A stretch of DNA of 33,843 nucleotides from Macrocybe gigantea (Eukaryota; Basidiomycota; Agaricomycetes; Agaricales; Callistosporiaceae). Below, one piece after another: positions 23,068 through 33,630 of this stretch (position 1 is the stretch's first letter; each line of letters starts with the position of its first letter). The notes under the pieces are model-generated. The model was not told the DNA's origin and made no database searches. It worked only from the letters and a program-made list of their open reading frames with translations. The stretch is taken from contig SJRY01000126.1 of NCBI GenBank assembly GCA_011319805.1, positions 1 to 33,843 of the forward strand. Direction: 5' to 3'. The position numbers were made by a program, and so were the translations under genes.

Positions 23068-25745
23068 ATGTCCGACGACGACAACCCCAGACCCCTCAAG
23101 CGGCAACGCACCACGACGCAATACGCCTTCCAGACGATGGATGCTCTCTTCCTCAAAGCTAGAACATTATCCGGTGATTCGACTACCGACACAACTTCTG
23201 CGTCTCTGCTTTTGTCTCTACCCAACATACTACTCCATCCTCCGAACCACAAACGCCACCCTCAAAGCATCTTCCTCTCGCTTCTTGCCCTTCGGCGCTG
23301 CTTGGATTTGGAGGATCTCGATAGAGACGTGGAATGCCAGGCGTGGACCGGTCTTGTGGAGCTGTGGCTATTGTGCTCGGGCCTCGGATATAACCTGGAT
23401 CTTCCAGAGGAAAGAGATACAGGGGTGGTGGAAGTCGAAAAGGCATTAACAAAAGCAGTGAGTCATAGGCTCATTGTTTTGCGTTACGATGATTTATTCC
23501 GCGTCAGCTTTTAATTGCGCAGAAGGTATGTTTTTTTGCATTCGGGACGATACGTTCTAACGAAGAATCTAGCACCCAAGCCTTCGTCTCTTCATTCGTC
23601 ATTTAACAATTCTATCGTCTCGTTTCTCTCATCACCAGCAAAACTTCAGATTCGCACATCATACCATCAAGCGACTCATTGCATCCTCATTGGCCTCCTC
23701 GGATCCTCTTCCTGTAATTTATTCCGCTCATATCGCATTGATACACAGTTTTCTCGCAGAAGCGTGCTCTACAGTCGGCACTGACACTTGCGAGAAAAGA
23801 CTGGGCGAAGTATCGCCGTCGATGTCCAAGTGCCTAGGCGCGATACAAGACATGTACGCACTTGCTAAAGGGGGACACGGAAAGGAGGAGATGAGAAGCG
23901 CTAACATGATGCTCCTCGCACTCATCCAACGCGTCCAGATCCTTGTAACATTCGGCATCTGGTCCGGCGTCGACGATGCGCTGCGGAACGCTGAGCAAGC
24001 TGTCAAAGGGTCATTCCCCGATTCTTCCCCTTCGGGTGCGCCTTCCATTTCAACACCAACGGAGACCATCTTCAGGATACATCTCCTCATTCTTGGCGTC
24101 TTGTATTTTACATACACCGGCAACGTTGCCGAGGCCAATGATCGTCTTCGCCAACTGCACCTCATCCTCGACAGCAACGCACTGAGTCTAGATCGTTTGA
24201 GGCGACTGGACGGAATTTTAGAAGTGAGTGGAATTCTAGTCTCCAGCGGTTCCTCTCTTACATCCGATCACCTAGATCCCAGTCGGGCCTGACGATAACC
24301 ACGCACAGCCTGAACACCGATACCCCTGTCTGTATCTGAAAGTGACGCATCCTCGTATTATCTATTTTCTTGTCTATCTCCTCAGCGCCGTTGCAAAGCG
24401 TGATCCCATTGGACGTCGTCCAAAGAAAGCTGTTTTCGCGAAGGAAGGTCTAGCAGCATTGGAAAGAGAAGGATGGATGGCCGATCCGCTTCATGTCAGA
24501 AGGGTACAGCGACAGAGATCATGAGTAGGTGTTTCTGTCAACATTTTACATTCAATGTATCAGACGCTTTCTCCAGTGCCTTTGCACGCGTCCTTGGCGG
24601 ACTGCGAAGAGATCCAGTCGAGAGTGATGAAAATCAAGGCAGATTTGCTTTCGGAAGTCGTTGCCGTATGTCCTGTTCTGCGCTAGCGAGGGGGAGATCT
24701 ACCCATGGTTCAATCTTCCACCTTTCCAGATTTCAATCATGCGTTCGGAATACGAGGAAGCGGAGCGCGTGAGTGTGATTTGTCTCATTATATTCGGGTG
24801 ACATGGGATTTGAAATTTAAATGCCCTCTCCCCTCTTCCCAGGCGCTCAATGCCCTAATCGCCCACACGCGCACGCACTCTCTTTTCGATGACTATGCGG
24901 CCCGCATAACACTGCAACAGGCACAGATGGCTCATGCACGCGGGCAAACGGAGCGAGCTCTGCAGTGTTACCAGGTAGCAGCCTGGATAGCTTCGGATGG
25001 GCGGCCAGCAGGAAAGGGGCAGGGACCAGAGGGACACGTCGGAGACGACTGGATCTGCACCGCCGCCCGGGCGGGGGAGGCCTGGGTTCGAATCGGGCTG
25101 CTCAGATCGCATGACAAACCTGCCCAACTTCGAGCCAAGGTGCATCCAGATGACCTCAAGAAGCTGGGCGTGGACGTCTACGCTGATTGCCAGGGAATGG
25201 GAAGCGGCTTGAAGATCGTCGGCGAGCTCATCATGTCCTGTCTCTCCGACGAATTCCTCAAGGCAAAGTCAGTGCCGTTAACGGGTAGCGGGTGTTTTCT
25301 CGCTCATTGACTCGGGTATTGCTTTTTCTGGACAGACGGCATCTTCGTCAGGCGCTCTCAATTTCGACGGAAAGCCAAGATAATCATATTCGGGTCCTCA
25401 TCCTCGCCCTTATTTCGTCCCACTATCTACACACAGCCCCCGACCATGCCCAAACTATGCTGGATACATGTGACCAGCTTGCTGCTGGACTAGGGGCTAG
25501 CAACGCCAGAAGCGGGGAGAGGGAATTGGGAAAGGCTATGGGCAACAAGGGCGGCTATTATCATTTGCGGCTATGGACTAGCCACAGGAAATTAGGTCTG
25601 TGCGACACCTGCTCGTGTCTCGTCTTAACAGTTAGTAACCTCTATTCACGTGTCAATAGATTTGCTCAAACGGGTTGGGCGCTATGAGAAGCTAGAACGC
25701 CAAGCCACTGTCATTGAGCGATTGAAGGAAGGGACTGATTCCTGA
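23068..25745 (+). CDS. MAU2: MAU2/SCC4 cohesin-loading factor
   Basis: Partner of SCC2/NIPBL in the complex that loads cohesin on chromatin. Nine exons (23068-23457, 23508-23525, 23573-24223, 24276-24503, 24564-24665, 24730-24768, 24843-25267, 25336-25595, 25660-25745) join in phase into 732 aa. The protein is helical with TPR-like repeats throughout; recognisable parts are LWLLCSGLGYNLDL, HHQQNFRFAHHTIKRL, HLLILGVLYFTYTGNV, MRSEYEEAERALNALI, ALQCYQVAAWIA, AKRHLRQALSIS and the end DLLKRVGRYEKLERQ. One donor needs care: the GTAGGT near 24525 would put an in-frame TGA in the message, but GTACAG at 24504 gives a normal phase-0 intron, so the gene is intact. It starts at the first ATG followed by the nuclear-looking PLKRQR. 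The 18-nt exon 2 is notable. Confidence 0.93.
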
Positions 25746-26440
25746 TTTTCTTTTGACTGCTTGCGCAGTGCGATAGAGGCGAAGCGTTGGTCGAAATTCG
25801 ATGGTGTTGTTCGTTAATTCCCGACCTGGGAGCGCTGCATGTGTTTTTTCCGGCTTTTATAATGCCAAAGGCACAGCGGTTATTGTGAATTAATTGTCGT
25901 GCCAAGCATGCAATTGCATTCTACAAGTAACACCAGTCTGCTCAACATGAAAACTTGAATCGGCTCGACACAGCTCGAGAGACGTTGGTCAAGGAGGCAG
26001 GAATTGTACGATACCTTTCTTTCCGGGACATTGTCGTTCTGGTTGTCCTTTGTTACCTCATATGCAACCTTTACGGCTAATCTATCTCAGGCTATCCGAA
26101 CATTTGCCACCGACTTCCCCAGAAGGTCCACATGACGATCACAATCTCTAAGGTTCACTATAGCACATTAAGTCCGCTTGGATGAATTTTCAAGCACTAA
26201 GTCAAAAGCGTCTTCCACTTCCATGCGAAAAATAGCCACCTCTCAAAAAATTCGGAACTTTTCTTCAACGGCACAGGATTGCGCCACGCCTCCTCAGAGC
26301 AATTTCCTGTGCCACCCGGATAAATTAGCGCCTGTCATCGACTAGGTCAGAGCGTGGATCCATCGACCCTCATATAAGTTCGACCCCGCTGGAATTAAAC
26401 CTTTGCTGGCCCCTCTTTCACTGTGCCGTTACCGCCAGCT
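25746..26440. promoter_or_regulatory. intergenic region with DUF6534-C promoter
   Basis: 695 bp between the MAU2 stop codon and the copy C start codon. A TATA-like TATAAG lies at 26373-26378, about 65 nt before the ATG. Nothing else recognised; the minus-strand ORF at 25711-25905 is not credible. Confidence 0.45.
26373..26378 (+). promoter_or_regulatory. TATA-like box of DUF6534 copy C
   Basis: TATAAG 63-68 nt upstream of the ATG at 26441. Motif and distance only. Confidence 0.35.
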
Positions 26441-28403
26441 ATGGTTGATATTCCCAGAACGCACGGCGCTCTACTTCTCGGGGGCTTCTTTGCGGCTGGG
26501 TCAGTTGCCGATTGGTGCTTGCTCGATGGCCTGCCTCATATTCTCGTAGATTGTCTGGATTTGTCGCCGTTCAGTCCGTGCTATACTTCAAGCTCTGCAA
26601 CCGGGATCCCACAAGGTTGAAAGTCCTGGTATGTAAACACTGTTCCACGCCTTTTGTTGTTACCCCAATCTGACGCAATCGACTCAGGTTCTTCTCATAT
26701 GGTGAGCTACAACTTTCTGGAATTCTGATTCGATACTGATTCTGGTAAGGCTACTCGATCTGGCACATACCGCGTTTACTTGGGCTGCGATATGGGATTA
26801 TGTGATTGAAAACTTTGGGAAAATACCAATGATTGACACTATTCCTCTGTGAGTAAGACGCCGCTCCAGCATTGAAAGCTTCTGACAATGCGGCAACCCA
26901 AGGACACTGGCCGTAAGTCCTGCCGCAAGAAAGTCGTTGCTACTGTCGCTGAAAATTGCAGAGTAGCTTACAATTGTTTTTACGGTACTTGAGCCACCAT
27001 TTCCGTTCCTATGGAGGGTTAAACCGGTCCTTTCCCGCAGGCAATCTTGACATTCATGGTCCACTGGTAATGATCCTATTTTCTCCATTTTCTCCATATG
27101 TTTACAAAGGACCTACAACGCATTAGCTTTTTCGCTCACAGAATATTTCTTCGTGAGAGTTGAATTTAATGTTACCCTCGGCACAGCTGATCAATTTAGT
27201 GAGCAAAAAGAATTATATTGTCACAGTCCCGATAGTAAGTGAATCTCATCTCAGAATGGTTCCTCCTTCCCGCTAATTTCAATCCAGGTCATTTTCGCCC
27301 TTGCACGGCTATGTGAGCAGGTGGTCCGACAAAATCCATACCGTATGCTGATGCCTTATATTCTAGGTTCCGCTTGTGGTAAGTGTCTTTCCGGCGTGGT
27401 ACGAATTATCTTACGATCACTATGGCAAACCAGCGACAAGCGCCGAAATGTCTGTATTCACGACTGTCTTCAGCGCTGCAATGGTTGACCTCTTTTTCTT
27501 CTCAGGATACGATCAGGTTCATTTGGTCTGTTCAAAGCACGATTCCGTGTATGTCGACGTTGTTGTTGGCGCCTACTTCAGCTGACTTCATATGTACAGT
27601 GGTTGTTCTCCCTAGGCCTCGCTCTTTCCACAATTACAGATATTATGGTTACTCTTTCATTGTTTTACCTTCTTCGGAGCAGTAGATCGCGGTCTATGAG
27701 GTCTGTATATTTGCTTTTCAATTGGCGCACGTACTGACTAAGTCCAGCCTGAACCACATCATCGATTCCCTCATTCTCTATACTCTAGAGATCGGTTCTT
27801 TGACGTGGTTTGTCTCGACGATAGCTATTGAATTTCAGTCGCCTGATAATTGGATCCAGTGCTGGGACAATCGTGTCGATGATTTGCGTTCGTCCGATTT
27901 CTAATGCGGATTCCTAGTTCAATGCTCATCCTCTTCTCGAGGTTAGTGGCTCGCGATGAGCGACAATCTCATTTTCATGGGCTTACACTTCGTTATTGCC
28001 AAGCGTATGTTCAATTATCTTAGTTCATATGAGTGGTTTTCTAACTTCGCTCCTTCACAAGTTTACGCAAATTCCCTTCTCGCCACGTCAGTGAATACCG
28101 TCCTCGACTGTGATGCTCAACTCATCCATTAGCCCATTCAGCCTAAATACTCGGCACACTTTGCGCAATGCCCAGTCGATATCGAATGAGGTCATACAAG
28201 CAAGCGATCTGGAATACAGTCGACGTCGCGAAACGTTGCGGTTCAACGCCCTACTGACGGTAACTGTGCTGTCTCACTTGTCGGCTTCTTTTCAATTGAG
28301 CTCCCACCACAAACAGGATGATACAACCTCGGCGATTCGCCTCCAGCACGTACAGATTAGCGTGGAGAAAAACATCCACTTCGAGTACGAAACGGAGAGA
28401 TGA
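26441..28403 (+). CDS. DUF6534-family membrane protein, copy C
   Basis: Complete member of the fungal DUF6534 family, function unknown, multi-pass membrane protein. Twenty exons total 939 nt, that is 312 aa, from MVDIPRTHGALLLGG. They are 26441-26499, 26550-26628, 26688-26701, 26750-26848, 26903-26912, 26967-26984, 27041-27066, 27127-27152, 27200-27234, 27288-27312, 27367-27378, 27434-27449, 27506-27548, 27600-27700, 27748-27807, 27860-27887, 27947-28004, 28062-28086, 28142-28259 and 28317-28403. Landmarks are LLDLAHTAFTWAAIWDYVI, AILTFMVHCFFAHRIFLLS, WLFSLGLALSTITDIMVTL, HIIDSLILYTLEIGSLTC, NLIFMGLHFVIAKLYANSL and LNTR, then a charged tail. All joins keep phase and all donors are GT. Exons 2-18 match copy B in length to the nucleotide (exons 2-13 also match copy A, apart from the missing base in A). 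Confidence 0.92.
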
Positions 28404-28551
28404 AGTGTCAGGTGGTTTATCCCGGCGTTGTTCTTTGGGCACATGATTACTAGTCGTATGTTGTATTTTTACAATCTACCTTTTCAACTAGTATATTTGT
28501 TTGTAATTTACAATATAGGTTAACCCCCGCGAGGAACGCCGAATGGAAGGA

Positions 28552-30158
28552 TTATGCTTTCCAAACCCATCGGCCTTTGTCTCTAGCGTCCAGCCAACGA
28601 ACGTACGACACGCAGAGTGCGGCAGCTAAGAGCAAAGCAGCGTCGTATATGACCACGCTGTTGAACTTTTTTTGCAGACGAGCGTCGTGACCAAAGTATG
28701 TATCGCCTCCACGTTTATAACTGCCGAGGATGACACCTGCTAGTGGGGCGCCCAATATGGAGCCAAGACCACGAATGAAGTAGACAAAGCTGTTGACGTT
28801 GGTGTAATTCTCCACTCCATAGATTTCGGTAATGGTGGTAGGAAGCAGCGCGTTGTAACCTCCGGCGTAGATTGCATACACAATTATGAACGCGACAAAT
28901 CTGGCCTTTGGAGCGTTGTACCACAGTGCTACCACGGAGAGGCCAGATAAGAAGACCTGCGGAGAGCATCAGAAGCGTTGCGGAGAACATCTATGGCAAT
29001 AGTGTCCGTTACACTGGTTATCATCGTATTCTGGCGACCAACTCTATCGGCAAGAATGCCCATGGCCACCCGGGAGAGGCTATTCACCCCGCTGTTTATT
29101 GCGAGGAGCAAACTACCCGTGCTAGCGGGATAGAATAATACGGATGTGGAATACGAAGTCAAATAGTACATGGGAATTATATTCCCTGCAGCTTGCAAGA
29201 AAGCCCCAAATGACTAGACAGGCGAGTGTTGATGGAACGTCGACGGAAAATCCAGTGAAAACTCAACTTGATATATGAACGTTCCCCGTTTCACCAATTC
29301 ATGTTCATCCGTGTGGGACTCCTGATTCCAAACCCATGTCGATGTTGTACCACGCAGGCGACAGGAATGCCAATCAGAAAATTCCAAATAGCAAGGATGC
29401 GAAGAGACCAATGAATCCCGTATTTGTCCAGAAGGGCTTGCAGCACGGGTGCAATCACCAGACCGCCGATTCCACTCCCGCTAGAATGGTACCCATAGCA
29501 AACCCGCGATGTTTGTCGAAGTAGACGGGCGTGACTGACATGATTGGAAAGTAATATAACGAGGAACCGACACCATATAGAAGTCCTTGGGTGCAATATA
29601 GATGCCAAAGCTACGAAGAAGTCGTCTTATGATCTCCAACACAGAGGCTTCAGTGGAAAAACGCACTTTAGTGGCGAAACTTGCCGAGAAGAGTCCAAGG
29701 CTCATGATGGCGACGCCAGCCAACGTTACAATCTTTAGATTGTCCACTCGGGCCATCAACGGATTTACGAAGATACTTCCACTCCAAGTCAAGCTACTGC
29801 CAATGGTCCCAACCAAAGAAACCAGGGCATCCTGCTGTTGAGCATCCGATATTGAGGACTTTGGTGAGGTGTACAACTCCTTAGCATGACACAGAGACAT
29901 GAGCCACGTTTGAGCAATGAAGCATTTGATCATGATCCTCACCTGGAATATCCCGAAAACAGAATTGATGCCGATCACTTGGAACGTCATCAGAAATCCG
30001 GAGAGGAGGAGCAGAACTTGATATTTTCGTGTGGGCCGCAACAATGTCTCCTGAACATCTCTGGGAACGGCTCTCGTTACTGCTTCACTATCTCTTAGAG
30101 AATGTGGTGAATGCGAGTTATGCCTAGAGATTTCCGCAAGTTGTGTAACTGATGACAT
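28552..30158 (-). CDS. MFS transporter, monocarboxylate-permease type (two frame breaks)
   Basis: Twelve-pass major-facilitator permease resembling fungal MCT/MCH transporters. Exons are 30158-29943, 29879-29667, 29610-29268, 29213-29013 and 28956-28552. The start MSSVTQLAEISRHNS opens a hydrophilic cytoplasmic N-terminus, followed by the membrane segments. Typical features are GSSLTWSGSIFVNPLMARV, the TM4-5 region QGLLYGVGSSLYYFP, HRGFAMG and SGSGIGGLVIAPVLQ, the loop LVKRGTF, GNIIPMYYLTSYS and FVYFIRGLGSILGAPLAG. Within exon 3 the frame changes twice: near 29483, between MGTIL and SGSGIGG, and near 29300, between RMNM and ELVKRG. Each break is repaired by adding one base to a doubled base, so this is either two sequencing errors or a young pseudogene. 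The substrate cannot be told. It lies 180 bp downstream of the hydrolase gene on the same strand. Confidence 0.85.
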
Positions 30159-30338
30159 TGTAATGCAACAGCAATGTTTGATGGAGAGCCTCCTTTATAA
30201 TCTCGACCGGTCCGAGATTAACCGGGATATCTATGACTCGACTATTATACGCCGTAGATAGCCGTTTAAACTAGAAATAATTTAGACTCGACGGACGGCG
30301 ACACGTTGTGTGATACGAACAAATACGAAGATGCTCTA
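30159..30338 (-). promoter_or_regulatory. MFS promoter with near-palindromic CGG/CCG site
   Basis: 180 bp between the hydrolase stop codon and the transporter start codon. A TATA-like TTATAAA (minus strand, 30200-30194) lies about 36-42 nt before the ATG. Just upstream is the near-palindrome TCTCGACCGGTCCGAGA (30201-30217), followed by ACCGGG. Inverted CGG/CCG triplets are typical of zinc binuclear cluster regulator sites, so this may be an operator (inference). Confidence 0.4.
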
Positions 30339-31789
30339 TTAAAGTCTAGACTTTTCGAAGTGCGATGGTTGAATCAAATCGAGAATTTGGCAAATCGATT
30401 GCCCGAGGAGTTCAGGGTTCTCTTGAACAAGCTGCATAAAGGCATCAGTTCACGGTAAATATATAGAGAATGACAAATGAATACCATATGACCAGCTCCT
30501 TTGAGTCTTGTGACAGAGGAAACGATGCGACCTTCTCTCGTATCACTGAGAGAATCCTGTGTAAGCTTCGGTCTGACGAACATGTCAACTGGGTACTGCT
30601 TAAATCGTGGCTAGATTCGTCGTACATCATCTCGCTTTTATCACCCCAAATGACATGAATGGGGACAGCATAGCAGATCCGAGAGATTAACGTTGCCGAT
30701 TCGAAATGGCCATCGACGTCAGGATACGTAGCCGCTTCCTGATATTTGTCGGTCTTCAGCGCTACGCCATCAGGCGCATCTTCTAGACCGTACTCCTATA
30801 GAATGTGTCAAGCGCTGGTGAGGGGTTATTTCGCCACAGGGACTTGCTGTAAGAAGACGAAGGACACGTCTATCCCAGCTTTTCCAAGGAATTCTTTTGC
30901 TGAACCAGTCGAATGCAATTTCGCGTGACTGCCATTTGGTGCGGCGAGTATATGTGGAAGAGACTGTCCGATTCATGATAGCCATGCGGAAATCCATGTG
31001 CTCCAGAAAGTTCTCCCACGTCATGATTGTAGATTCAACTAGTATCATAGCGATATAAGGGACTTGCGAAACAGGAAACAACCTCGTCGAGAGCATCCTG
31101 TCAAATTAATGGTGTGCCCATGCCTGAGATAGTCTCAGAGGAAGAAACGCACAGAGCGGCGGTACCGGCCGAATGTCCCAAGGCAATGATACGATGACCT
31201 ACCATTTGTGGACTCTGCAAGAATTCAGCGAGGAGATCGCCCCATTCGTATATAGCTTCAAAGCGATTGAGCACATGCAACAAATAAAGGACGAAGCCGT
31301 GGTCTTACATACGCCGTCCGGACGGTGCGCAAGCACCTCCCTGTTTATCACAGCGGCTTCTCCATGATTCGGCCAATCGAATGACCAAATCTCCCGGATA
31401 CGGTGGGACGAATCTTTGAGTTGTTGGAGGTTAAACATGTTCTGGAGAGTCGGTTCCCATTGCTCCTTATCTGATGTTGTGACGTTGTATTGTGAGCATC
31501 ACGTTTGAAACTACCTGCAGGGTCAAAGCAGCATACGTGAACCAACAGCATGAGTACATATCAAGGTCAGGCCTTCGACATTGTCCGCGGAGTCCGCCAT
31601 AGTATAGCGCTTGGCGGTGAGTTTCAAACCTAGGCAAGATGGCTCGCCTTGACTAAGGTGATCTAGAGCGAAAACTCTCTGACTGAAGGGGACCAGCCAT
31701 ATCGATGGATGGGACAGCCTAGCGACTCGAAGTGACCTTTCAGGAAGCGAGACCAGAGAATAAATACGCGTTCCGTCTCCAGTATCCAC
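30339..31789 (-). CDS. alpha/beta-hydrolase (two frame breaks, start unsure)
   Basis: Alpha/beta-hydrolase-fold protein, an esterase-like family common in mushrooms; substrate unknown. Recognised exons are about 31789-31537, 31470-31313, 31255-31153, 31097-30848, 30795-30485 and 30431-30339. Motifs are GLTLICTHAVGSHKEQWEP, FDWPNHGEAAV, the nucleophile elbow GHSAG (IIALGHSAGTAAL), DVDGHFESATLI, VIWG and a late His in LKGAGHMLVQENPELLGQ. The intron 30847-30796 has a GC donor (ACA|GCAAGT). Two phase problems exist. The join 31313/31255 needs one more base (DG|AIYEWGDLL). Near 30603 the frame shifts before KQYPVDMFVRPK. Both fit loss of one base from a run. The first exon was not found: 31789 is where the recognised frame begins after a likely acceptor, and exon(s) upstream up to about 32010 are possible. 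Confidence 0.72.
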
Positions 31790-33630
31790 ATTCTGTCAGG
31801 CCGAAAGGAATTTTAAGGAAGTGCGTACTCGTGGTAGTGGTCTTCCAATTCCGTTTGGAAAACACGTGTTTCACGGCGCTTTGAGAATTCTCGTCGGCCG
31901 CTTTATACCGCAATCTGCAACATATACAATAATAACAACAACGCCTTCGTCGCGTTCCACTCCTGCATAACTGCTTTCCACCCATCATCAGTGATTTCCT
32001 TTTAGCCATGAGCGCACGTCACTATTGAACGTTCAGATTCCAAATCAATCAACGTCCATCTTCTGGACGCCGTTCGGCAGGTCACGATGATCATGATGTT
32101 GCTTGCATTCGATGCACTGTGACTGATTGGAATACTCTAGGACGTTTAATGACTCTCATGATGCGGTTCTTGGGCACACGATGAATACGGAACGTCCTTC
32201 GCCACCTCTTCCAAGATGACCAGCTCTGCATAGTTCCTAGCTTGAGCATCACGGACGTTGGAAACGAACGGCCCGACGATATTACGCTTATCAATCTAGG
32301 ACATCTCTCTGGCTTTCCATGCTTAAGGATTCCCATGACGTATCAGAATGAATCAGTTTAACGACGGACGCTACGGACCGCACGCTTTGCTCACCTCCGA
32401 AACACAAAATTCCGCCGCGAACACCGAATGACCGCTGTCAAAGGCCATGGGTGGGCCCGGTCCATGGAAGCTGTCATACCCCACATCCAATACCGCTAAC
32501 TGGCTCCTATTCTCTTGTTTTGTGGCTTCTAGCATGACCGATCAACCATGATACGCGCCTCATGGTTTTTTTTCGTCTCAAGGTTGATCAATCTATCCAT
32601 CAGGAGCCATACATGTGCACTCGCGAAGCCTTGTGCGCTTGCTGCATGTAGCTTCGTATTATATGTGAAGGTCGTTAGACTACCATTCCCTCGGAGTGCT
32701 CCTTCAACGCTGTAACATGATCGCCGTTCCTCCGTCCATCGTATGAATGGTAGCCGATCACGTCTACCTTGGTTTTTCAGGATAATATGGTGTGCGTCAC
32801 CTCGATGTGACTGCGGTCTTGATCCCTAGCTTTAACCTACACCGTTGGGCACGGCCAAGATTTCTTCTGCGTTATAGACGTAAATGCGATTATATGGAGT
32901 ATCAAGGGCGCGCGATCACGGAGAACCAGCGGAAGATGAGATTCTTCAGCGACCGCTATCCTGTTTGGATTAAATCTCTGTGATTGGTATCGCGTGCACA
33001 TTTTCAGGTCTCCCGGCGTTTCTGTACATTCCGTCACGCAGTCCGGACGGTTTCTGCTATCGATCAAAGTAATTAGACTTCGCATTAGGAAACGCCTGCA
33101 TTCATACAAACGTCGCCGGCGAAAGAACGATTTCTCCGCTGCTCTATACAGAAAGAAGACAAGCCGTGTTTATCTCATGGGGTGAGGTATGCTATTTGAG
33201 TCAGTTGCTCTGAGGATTGACCCCACGGATCCTAGGATTGTGAAGATCACTGTCTTCCTCTTCCTTCGCTTATTCCAGATCCCCTGCCGACCTGCCTATC
33301 GCCGACTCACAATATGGTGCCCTAAATGATCCCTAATTCTGCCAGCATCGTAAACGTCTACCGAATAGCCAAATAACGCGCAAGACCACTAGCTTCTTGG
33401 TTGTGTGTCATGTTGGCCATTGTTGTTTTTAGCATTCCGTGCAAGGGTTTGCCTTGTGCATCGGTTCAAATGTTTCGACTCAGCTCCGCCTCGAGGCAAT
33501 GCTATTTCTAGCTCCTGACGTCACGTGGAATGTACATCACGCAGCTGCGAAAAAGGCGCGAAGACTTGGTGATATCACACCATCGCAAGACAATATGTAC
33601 GCTGACCGTTTCGTGTAGCAAATCCTCAAC
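31790..33630. other. unassigned region
   Basis: About 1.8 kb in which I could support no complete gene. The left part (31790 to about 32010) may contain the first exon(s) of the hydrolase gene. The right end should contain the promoter of the dioxygenase gene. Short ORFs (32091-32336 minus, 32792-32983 plus, 32837-33109 minus) have no recognised features. Because two DUF6534 genes in this window were invisible as ORFs, a heavily split gene could hide here too. Confidence 0.4.

Noticed and set aside
24519..24535. Apparent in-frame stop codon in MAU2 after ...VQRQRS
   Set aside because: A canonical donor (GTACAG at 24504) a few codons earlier gives a phase-0 intron ending before ACGCTTTCT, so the stop lies in the intron.
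25070..25110. tRNA-like GGGTTCGAATC string
   Set aside because: It lies inside a conserved MAU2 coding exon and no cloverleaf can be drawn around it.
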